DNA from: Dictyocoela muelleri
Taxonomy: Eukaryota > Microsporidia
Assembly (NCBI GenBank): GCA_016256075.1
Contig: SDVU01000485.1
Location: 1-12,978, forward strand
DNA: 12,978 bases
Direction of reading: 5' to 3'
The notes under the pieces were generated by a model. That model was not told the DNA's origin and did no database searches. It saw nothing but the letters and a program-made list of their open reading frames with translations. The position numbers and the translations under genes were made by a program. How positions within the stretch are numbered: the first letter of the stretch is position 1; every line of letters begins with the position of its first letter. Below are positions 7,370-12,978 of this stretch, in pieces.

Positions 7370-8071
7370 GATGATCAGAAAAAATTCGCCTAGATTAATT
7401 AATTTTGAGTCCTTGATTTTTAGCCCTTGATTTTTAGCCCTTATTTTTTAACACCCCCTCCTTTTCAGCCTTTAGCCATTAATTTTAATCTTTATTTTCT
7501 AACCCTTAGTTTATGACCACCTGTAACCCTAAATCCTTTCATTTTAACCTCATTTTTTACAAAGGTTAAAAAAAAATAAAATTTTAGATTAAAGAATAAT
7601 GATTTTAAAATAAGGAGTAAAAAAAGAGAGGGTAAAACATGGAAGGGTAAAAATAAGGGTTACAAAGGGTAAGAAAATAAGGGGTTAAAAATAAGGTTCA
7701 AAATATATATGTTAAAAAATAATGGTTAAAAATAAGTGTTAAAAAATAAGGTTAAAAAAATAGTTAAAAAAATAGTTAAAAATAAAGACATAAAACAATT
7801 TCTAAAAAATAAGAGGTAAAAAGTTATAAAATAAGGTAGAAAAACAGGGGCGAAATAATAAGGGCTAAAAAAAGCGCTAAAAATAAGGGCTAAAAAAAGC
7901 GCTAAAAATAAGGGATAAAAAAAGGGCTAAAAAATAAAGAATAAGAATAGGGGCTAAAAAATGAGGATTAAAAATATGGTAAAAAATTATGTAAAAAAAA
8001 ATAAGGGTTAAAATATTGGAAAAAATAAGGGCTTAAAATTAATAAATATAGGCGAATTTTCGCGGATTATC
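7370..8071. mobile_element. Palindromic element at the innermost apex
   Basis: The ends read GATGATCAGAAAAAATTCGC and, reversed, GATAATCCGCGAAAATTCGC, followed by a shared ATTAATTTT. TA flanks both sides (7368-7369 and 8072-8073). The left arm (to about 7560) is rich in TTTTTAGCCCTT units. The right arm is the complementary AAGGGCTAAAAATA type and much longer (about 500 bases), which leaves the + strand almost purely A/G plus scattered T. No gene. It sits where the two 22-bp arms of the surrounding family 1 element would meet. Confidence 0.8.
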
Positions 8072-8090
8072 TATCACTCATAGAAAAAAG

Positions 8091-8170
8091 GTCTATAACT
8101 TTGCAAAAATCTGTCTAAAAATTTGCAAAAATGGGTCTATAACCTTACAAAAATGTCTATAGCTAAGAAA
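8091..8170. repeat. 22-bp tandem array, right arm of nested family 1 copy
   Basis: Inverted units of GGTCTATAACTTTGCAAAAA type with the CTATA core at 8093, 8137 (44 = 2 x 22) and 8158, and a degraded unit between the first two. It is the reverse complement of 6903-7040. Confidence 0.85.
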
Positions 8171-8199
8171 AACCCAGTATTGAATTTTTAAAAAAAATA

Positions 8200-8605
8200 A
8201 AAATCGGGATCACTAATTAAAAAAATCGCTTTCACGTATCGAAATTATCGCTCTCACCAATTGAAATTATCGCTCTCGGAAATCGAAATTATCTCTCTCA
8301 CTAATTAAAAATATCGCTAGCACTAAATGAAAAAATCATTCTCACTAATCGAAATTATCGCTCTCTAATCGAAATTACCGCTCTCACTAATTGAAAAGAT
8401 CGCTCTACCTAATTGAAAGAATCGCTCTCACTAACTGCAAAGATCGCTTTCACTAACTGCAATGATCGCTCTCACTAACTGCAATTATCGCTCTCACTAA
8501 CTGCAATGATCGCTCTCACTAACTGCAATGATCGCTCTCACTAACTGCAATGATTGCTCTCAAATCTACAAATATCTCTCTCACTAACAGCAAATATCGC
8601 ACTCA
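8200..8605. repeat. 22-bp tandem array, right arm of family 2 foldback
   Basis: About nineteen units of TCACTAACTGCAATGATCGC type, nearly all 22 bases. The inner units read TAATCGAAATTATCGCTC and the outer six or seven TAACTGCAATGATCGCTC; several of the latter are identical, which points to recent expansion at the outer side. The array is nearly twice as long as the partner arm at 6632-6858. Confidence 0.92.
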
Positions 8606-8622
8606 CTATTGAAAACCCGTTA

Positions 8623-8895
8623 ACATCAAAGAAAAAAGGCGGGTTTCGTTATTCTGTTAAGTTTTAAAAATAAAGATGATCCTGGAAAATTTAGCAAACC
8701 TTTATTCGAGTTAAAAGATGTTAATTTGATGCAAAAAGGGTCTTATACATGTTTAAATGTTATCAAAATCTAAATGATCTCAAAACTTACATAAAGTTAA
8801 AATATGGATTAAAGAGACAAAGGGTAATCAAATGTTCCTAAATATAATATTTAAAAATGAAAATGAGTTTTAAAAAGATATTTAAAGTAATTCTT
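8623..8895. other. Non-coding flank inside the IS630-like transposon
   Basis: A+T-rich sequence downstream of the minus-strand transposase stop, between it and the nested foldback. I see no gene, repeat or clear signal; it would be the 3' untranslated part of the transposase transcript. Confidence 0.5.
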
Positions 8896-9989
8896 TTAAT
8901 TAATCTCTTGCCCACTCAATATTTTCATCAGAAATATTCTCATGTGTTCATAATAGCGTGTCAAATCAGTTAATTTTATACTATCGAATGCACTTGCAAT
9001 ATTATTTATCATCGTCGATTTGGAAATTGCTCGTGGCTTAATCGCATGATATTTGCTTTTTATCAACGAAAAAAACTTTTCAATCGGGTTTAATTGGGGA
9101 CAATAAGGGGGCAAATATTTTACGTTTATATTTCTTGGCATAAAATATTCCCTAACGTCTAGAGACTTATGGAATGGTACGTTATCCATAATAATTATTT
9201 TCCCATCCAAACCGGCATTTTCATGTAATTCATTTAAACATCCAATAAATTTCAAAATATTATATCCTCTCTCGATTATTTTGTAATGTAAAATGCCACT
9301 TTTAGAAATTGCACAACAAACTGATTGGTTAATTCCTTTTGATGCAGGAACTTTCAAAATAGCATCCTCTCCCGAATAACTTACCCATAATTTGTTGATG
9401 TATGTAGGTTAAAGCCTGTTTCGTCTATGTAAATTATCTCTTCATTTCGTATTCGATTAACAGACATAGAATATTCAAATTGGTAGTTTTTATTTATATC
9501 GTTGTCCCTATTAATGGATATTTTCTTTAATCTCTTTCTTGTAATGCCTTCTTTTTTCAATATTCTTGAAATTTTTGATGTAGATATGTCATAACCTGAA
9601 TATGACAATGCCGTTTTTATTCCTACTTGAGTATACGTAAGATCTTCAGATATTTTACGTACGATTTTTAATTTTGCTTCCGTATTGTCTTTCGCTTTAC
9701 GCCCTTTGTTTTTTATTATTGTAGATGTTGAGAGGCCAAGTTCCGCGCACTGGTGCAGCTTTCCTAACAGATTGTATGCCGTCTTTAAAGATATATGGCA
9801 TATTCGTGAGATTTCCTTTTCATTTTTACCGTCGTTGACCAATCTTTTTATTGTTTCAATGTCCTTTTTAGTTATTATCGCCCTTTTTTTTTCTTTCAGC
9901 CATACCCCTGAGATATTATTCATATTTATAGAAATGAAAAATTTCATCATAAATTTTTCATTTAATTTTTCCAATATTATTTTGTCCAT
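8896..9989 (-). pseudogene. IS630/Tc1-type DD34E transposase with one frameshift
   Basis: About 370 residues, close to the family norm. The first piece starts at ATG 9989 (further Met codons follow at residues 14, 15 and 23, so the start is uncertain). It has a helix-turn-helix at residues 42-76 (DIETIKRLVNDGKNEKEISR and on), a second DNA-binding region at about 95-150, and the first catalytic Asp at residue 189 in IIYIDETGF (9423-9425). It ends at a stop at 9381. Coding resumes in another frame from about 9400 through SGEDAILKVPASKGINQSV to the stop near 8896, with the second Asp in IIIMDNVPFH (9184-9186) and Glu in QLNPIEKFFSLIK (9079-9081). Thirty-four residues separate them, so DD34E. One single-base shift near 9381-9400 is the only break I see. 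A programmed shift, used by some IS630 relatives, is possible but no slippery run is evident. Confidence 0.92.
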
Positions 9990-10012
9990 TAATTATGTTG
10001 TATATATAAATA

Positions 10013-10088
10013 AAAAATTTTGTATATATTTATGAAAATTTTTGTATATATTTATGAAAATACTTGTATATATTAATGCATGACCCTG
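10013..10088. repeat. Right terminal inverted repeat with 22-bp units
   Basis: Inverted partner of 6485-6560, with TATGAAAATTTTTGTATATA units 22 apart, ending TGCATGACCCTG and then the TA target copy. It lies just upstream of the transposase start at 9989 on the minus strand and would also carry its promoter. Confidence 0.92.
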
Positions 10089-10139
10089 TAAATTATTTCA
10101 ATCTCTTTCCTTGTATAATCAACTCCTCATTTATGGCCG

Positions 10140-10518
10140 TGTCGTATCTGGGCACGTCAACTTGAGCTCAAGGAATAAAATAAAGCCTAGATCACATGAT
10201 GAATTTGTTCCACTAAGAGTCGAGTTTAATATAACACCGGAAAACACCCAAATAAATCTGAAAAGAAGTTTTGTGATGCTGGAAGACATTAACCGTCAGG
10301 ATCTGTTCGCTTGGCAAGATGAGTTTCTCCAAACTGCTAAGTTAGCAGGTTGGAATGATCAAACAGCCACACAAGTTTTGAAATCATCTATGGCAACACA
10401 CTACTTCAGTCTGATAAGTGAAATGAAAAATACTGAGGATATTATCAAGTGCCTATTTAAAATCAAATATCCAGAAAAAGACCATATTAAATATATGAAT
10501 ATATTAACCAATATATAA
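10140..10518 (+). pseudogene. gag-like segment of the LTR retrotransposon fossil
   Basis: Capsid-type helical sequence. DLFAWQDEFLQTAKLAGWND and the following residues have the spacing of the capsid domain of Ty3-like Gag, where a Trp-containing helix is followed by an alanine- and leucine-rich helix. Assignment rests on position before the knuckle and protease plus general resemblance. Part of a broken element. Confidence 0.65.
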
Positions 10519-10671
10519 CAAAATAATTTTTTGCATGTAAAAGAATATAAGAAAGAACTTGAAGAGACTATAAAAAAGCTAAGTATATGTCTAAATTAAG
10601 GTGCTGATATTGAAAACATCAAACTAAGGGAAGCATTTTAATTCGAACTTGCAAAAAGAACGCAATTATAA

Positions 10672-10920
10672 ATGACACGTCTTAACATTCACGACATAGA
10701 CTCTATGTATAACATCATTGAAGCCACAGAAGAAGCATTATTGCAGCAATATAATGATCAACTCTCAACCAAAAAACATTCAGAAAAAAGTCGGCGTCAG
10801 AATGGAGAAAATTTCAAAAGAACGAACAATAAGTTTTGTTCATATCACAGAACGTACACACATGATGAAAGCCACTGCAGAGCATTGAAAAATAAAGAAT
10901 CTAATAAGTTATCACATTCA
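10672..10920 (+). pseudogene. Nucleocapsid-like segment of the fossil
   Basis: A basic, polar stretch followed by FCSYHRTYTHDESHCRAL, a C-x2-H-x4-H-x4-C arrangement resembling a variant retroelement zinc knuckle that would bind the element's RNA. It directly precedes the protease, as expected. Confidence 0.7.
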
Positions 10921-10949
10921 AGTTATGAAAACAATCCGAAGAGATGTAA

Positions 10950-11377
10950 CATTAATGAAAGAAACAATGAAAGATGGTCAAACTTTAGAAACAGAGGTTA
11001 TAGTAGATCAATCCCCTTATAATTTCCTTATTGACACAGGCTCCGCGTTCACTTATATTGATGAAAAAATAGCATTAAAACACAACCTTCCTATTAAGGT
11101 AACCGAGAGAACAATGGCGATCTTAGTATATGGATCTCATGTCGAGTCGACAAAAGAAACAATGTTAGAATTTAAATTTAAAGGAGATGAATTAACAAGC
11201 TATAAGATTAAGGCGCGAGTATTGAAGGATATGTCGCTGTCAGGAATTATTGGAATGGATTTTCTTATGAGAAACTATGCCAAGATAGATCTTGCTGAAG
11301 GAATAATTACCCTTGATAACAAACATTATGAACTTAATTTGGAATTTACAAAAAATGAGTTTGACAGTAAATTTTGA
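10950..11377 (+). pseudogene. Retropepsin-like aspartyl protease segment of the fossil
   Basis: NFLIDTGSAFTYIDE carries the D-T-G active-site triad of the single-domain retroviral-type protease that cuts Gag-Pol. IIGMDFLMRNYAKIDLAEG follows about 80 residues later; this is the typical G-x-D-F-L segment near the end of the domain. Length (about 110-120 residues for the domain) is normal. It overlaps the knuckle segment in a different frame, consistent with the family's known gag-pro arrangement. Confidence 0.87.
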
Positions 11378-11535
11378 AATAACACGCATAAATGCACATA
11401 TAAATTCTGAAACTGAAATTAAAGTTAAAAATATGATCAAAGAATATAAACTTAATAATAAGGAAATCGGAGAAATTAAAAATGTAAAGCATAAAATAAC
11501 ATTAAATGAATATAAAATAATAAATTTGCCTGGTC
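11378..11535 (+). pseudogene. Start of pol (linker before reverse transcriptase), interrupted
   Basis: The stretch ending NKEIGEIKNVKHKITLNEYK matches the segment that precedes the reverse-transcriptase domain in Ty3-like Pol. The coding similarity stops at the hairpin beginning at 11536, so no reverse-transcriptase core is present in the window. Confidence 0.65.
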
Positions 11536-11598
11536 TTGTTCGGTATTATGCCCACCATAAAATTTTTAAAAATTAAATGTGGGCATAATACCGAACAA
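11536..11598. repeat. Perfect 20-bp hairpin
   Basis: Arms TTGTTCGGTATTATGCCCAC (11536-11555) and GTGGGCATAATACCGAACAA (11579-11598) are exact inverse complements around a 23-base A/T loop that is itself partly palindromic. It marks the point where pol similarity ends. It could be a solo terminus or a minimal hairpin insertion. The layout echoes the terminal hairpin of the Merlin copy at 4950-4991 but the sequence is unrelated. From 11599 to 11697 I see only A+T-rich DNA. Confidence 0.88.
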
Positions 11599-11697
11599 AA
11601 GCAAAAAAAAATTTTTAAAAAAAGATAGCCCATACGGTTAAAAATTTTTATTATTATCATTAATGTTTTAAAACTGTATTGTATACTAGAAATTCCG

Positions 11698-12056
11698 AAT
11701 ATAGTCTCAAATTTTTGATAGGGATGGAGAATTTGAGACTAGATCAGAGTTTTGCTAAGACTTTATTAAAAAAAATAATGACTACCAAGGTGGTTACTTT
11801 TATAAATAAAAAATTTTTGATATTTAGGCATTTTAATCCTTTTGAAAAGCAAGAAAAAAATAATTCCTATAATTGAAATATGTTGCTACTGTAACAACCG
11901 TAATTATTATTTTTTTAAAAAATATTATATTTGATTAAAATTTAATTAAAATTTGATTTTAATTTATTGTTTTAAATTTCAATATTTTTTATGCTTAATT
12001 TATTAATGGGGGAAAATTTGATACTAGATGATCTCGGGAGAAATTTGATACTAGAT
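11698..12056 (+). mobile_element. Internally deleted Merlin derivative (MITE-like)
   Basis: The left part (11698 to about 11850) aligns with 4949 to about 5105 of Merlin copy 4: the terminal hairpin, then a stretch coding FLIFRHFNPFEKQEKN that parallels IFRPVKLLEFYEKI. The right part (about 11855-12056) aligns with about 5870-6092, including the degraded C-terminus, the TTAAAATTTAA tail and the two G-run repeats. About 0.8 kb of the middle of the transposase gene is missing. TCCGAA occurs on both sides (11694-11699 and 12056-12061) and may be what remains of the target duplication. It cannot move itself, but its ends would be substrates for a Merlin transposase. Confidence 0.85.
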
Positions 12057-12064
12057 CCGAACTT

Positions 12065-12830
12065 TTTAAAAAATGTTTGTTTTACAAAAAGACTAACATT
12101 TTAAATATTGATGAAACATCTCTTTATATTAAAGCGGGACGTACAAAATCTTATGTGATAAATAAACCTTCGGATAATAAGAATATAAAACAAAATAAAA
12201 CTAGAATAACTCTGATGCTTAGCTGAATACATAGGTGAAAAATCAACTTGTATATTAATAGTAGATTCGAAAAGCCCTGGGCTTGTAAGAGTATTAATTT
12301 AAGTCATTTAATGTAATGAACAGAAAATTAAGAGTTCTTTGCTTAAATTAGGAATTATTAATTAATATCTAACTATTTTAAAGGAGAAACTCGCTAAATA
12401 TGACCGTTAGATACTTTTAGTCTTAGATAATTTTGGTGGGCTCAAAGTGGAATACAAGTCGAACATTAAGCTCATGTTCTTCCGCCAAACTGCACATCTA
12501 TTATCAGCCTTTAGATGCTGAAATAATACATTTATTTAAATCGAAATTTAAATCACTACTAACCAATTTTCAAATATTAAATGCTCTATCCGAAGATATC
12601 GATAGCTCTTCAATTTATAAGAAACTGAATTTAGTTGTGATTATTGGCGAGATTGAGAAGGCATTATACTGTATCTCTATACAAAATATTGAAAATTTTT
12701 AGACCAAAAAAAACAGAAATTTTATGTATAAAAGCATGTGAAAGAGAAATTAACATGAAAATTAGCTGGGATTCTAGTATTTCTAAAGATAAATACGCTT
12801 TAGTTGATTTTGAAGAATTATGAACCTAAT
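12065..12830 (+). pseudogene. pogo/Tigger-type (DDE_1) transposase, decayed
   Basis: Catalytic-core pieces occur in order. NILNIDETSLYIKAGRTKSY is followed by NKTRITLMLS, with the first Asp at 12110-12112. GEKSTCILIVDSKSPGL sits next. LLVLDNFGG holds the second Asp at 12426-12428, and QPLDAEIIHLFKSKFKSLLT holds the third at 12514-12516. The second and third are about 29 residues apart, which fits the DDxD core of pogo/Tigger. The N-terminal DNA-binding domains (about 200 residues) are absent: the Merlin derivative and the hairpin lie where they should be. Stops and frame changes (for example near 12223 and 12397, and between the second and third Asp) make it inactive. The tail after 12702 is only weakly coding-like. 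Confidence 0.83.
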
Positions 12831-12978
12831 GAAAAAAATACAACAAGGTCGTTTTTTTTTCATTGGGTTTCGTCGTTTTTGGAAAAAAAAAACGCAAAAT
12901 TTATAAAATATATAAAAATAGTGAATGAAACATATAAAATACTCAATGAAATATAAAAAAATACTCAATGAGTTATAT
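12831..12978. repeat. Right edge: 22-bp repeat array, probable end of another element
   Basis: GTGAATGAAACATATAAAAT, then ACTCAATGAAATATAAAAAA, then ACTCAATGAGTTATAT occur with starts at about 12920, 12941 and 12963, spaced 21-22. This is the same period as the arms of the foldback elements and IS630-like termini. The array runs out of the window, so its partner cannot be seen. Before it, T- and A-runs around CATTGGGTTTCGTCG carry no gene. Confidence 0.6.

Larger units (their letters stand above)
6890..8177. mobile_element. Foldback element (family 1, copy 2) nested in family 2
   Basis: The ends read CGCAGTTTTTCATAGTTATA and, reversed, CTGGGTTTTTCTTAGCTATA, the same family as 276-1364. TA lies on both sides (6888-6889 and 8178-8179). 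Joining the flanks gives AATTCAATATTGAATT, a perfect palindrome centred on the TA, so the insertion lies between the two arms of the older foldback. The arms carry 22-bp repeats with the AGTTATAGACC core. The left arm is interrupted near 7035 by another element, and the centre is occupied by one at 7370-8071. Confidence 0.87.
6619..8620. mobile_element. Foldback element (family 2) nested in the IS630-like transposon
   Basis: The ends read CAGGGGTTTTCAATTAGTGA on the left and, reversed, ACGGGTTTTCAATAGTGAGT on the right. TA sits on both sides (6617-6618 and 8621-8622). Both arms are almost entirely 22-bp tandem repeats, and there is no coding sequence of its own. With its own insert (6890-8177) removed, the element would be about 0.7 kb and nearly all palindrome. 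It inserted into the non-coding part between the transposase 3' side and the left terminus of the outer element, so the outer transposase was not interrupted. Confidence 0.88.
6485..10088 (-). mobile_element. IS630/Tc1-like (DD34E) transposon, opened by a nested element
   Basis: Terminal inverted repeats of about 75 bp start AAGGGTCATGCATTAATATA on the left and, reversed, CAGGGTCATGCATTAATATA on the right. TA flanks both sides (6483-6484 and 10089-10090), the target duplication of the IS630-Tc1-mariner group. Joining the flanks gives AATTTAAATT, a palindromic TA site. Each terminal repeat contains 22-bp direct units. Without the foldback insert at 6619-8620 the element would be about 1.6 kb, the normal size for an autonomous member, with one transposase on the minus strand filling most of it. 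The two ends remain very similar, so it is among the younger elements in the window. Confidence 0.9.
10091..11535 (+). mobile_element. Broken Ty3-like LTR retrotransposon fossil (gag, protease, start of pol)
   Basis: A plus-strand series in the order usual for Ty3/gypsy elements: a gag-like segment, a Cys/His zinc-knuckle-like segment, an aspartyl protease and the linker that leads into reverse transcriptase. Reverse transcriptase, RNase H and integrase are not present in the window; the sequence switches to a hairpin at 11536. No LTR pair could be identified. The fossil is broken in several places and incomplete at both ends. The IS630-like transposon lies directly upstream, perhaps inserted in the LTR or leader. 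Age cannot be judged without an LTR pair, but the protease is well preserved, so decay looks moderate. Confidence 0.85.

Noticed and set aside
7400-8045. Degenerate telomere repeats (TTTTTAGCCCTT and AAGGGCTAAAAA)
   Set aside because: The two orientations form the arms of one palindromic element with terminal repeats and TA flanks, and the unit length is irregular.
9375-9405. Intron in the IS630-like transposase starting at GTAAGT on the minus strand
   Set aside because: The sequence after GTAAGT continues in another frame with family-typical residues (SGEDAILKVPASKG), so it is coding; a single-base shift is simpler.
9685-10035. 116-codon plus-strand open frame
   Set aside because: It lies opposite the transposase coding strand and has no motif of its own; it is a shadow of that gene and its terminal repeat.
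11240-11440. 66-codon minus-strand open frame
   Set aside because: It is opposite the well-supported protease segment and shows no domain.
12783-12968. 61-codon minus-strand open frame rich in Phe, Ile and Tyr
   Set aside because: The composition is what A+T-rich repeats give when translated, and it overlaps the 22-bp array at the right edge.

Overview
The window looks like a eukaryotic transposon graveyard, most likely from a repeat-rich microsporidian. The reasons are very high A+T, no bacterial-style operons, no recognisable host gene, and a mix of Merlin (IS1016/ISXO2-like), IS630/Tc1-type DD34E, pogo/Tigger and Ty3-like elements. A Hamiltosporidium- or Nosema-like genome would fit. The organism call is inference; the element calls rest on readable motifs and terminal repeats.

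Layout. Positions 276-1364 hold a transposase-less foldback element whose long inverted arms are 22-bp tandem repeats (13 units left, 6 right), with a second inverted repeat inside. Positions 1545-2040 hold a tRNA-like relic and an unexplained, less A+T-rich stretch. Positions 2230-6092 hold four diverged Merlin transposase fossils: three on the minus strand, then one on the plus strand that still has both termini and a probable 8-bp target duplication. Positions 6485-10088 hold one IS630/Tc1-like transposon flanked by TA, with a nearly whole DD34E transposase. It has been opened by a 2.0-kb foldback element (6619-8620), which was opened by another (6890-8177), which was opened by two more (about 7037-7348 and 7370-8071). 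Positions 10091-11535 hold a broken gag-protease and early pol fossil of a Ty3-like LTR retrotransposon. A perfect 20-bp hairpin (11536-11598), an internally deleted Merlin derivative (about 11698-12056) and a decayed pogo/Tigger transposase (12065-12830) follow. The window ends in another 22-bp repeat array.

How the parts fit. Nothing here forms a host pathway; the logic is insertion history. Three of the nested elements, and the outer element, sit between TA dinucleotides. In at least two cases the joined flanks give a short perfect palindrome centred on the TA, and the foldback elements lie between the two arms of the older palindrome. Elements with unrelated sequence nevertheless share the same end architecture: inverted arms of 22-bp repeats. 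This repeated apex insertion is the most interesting feature of the window.
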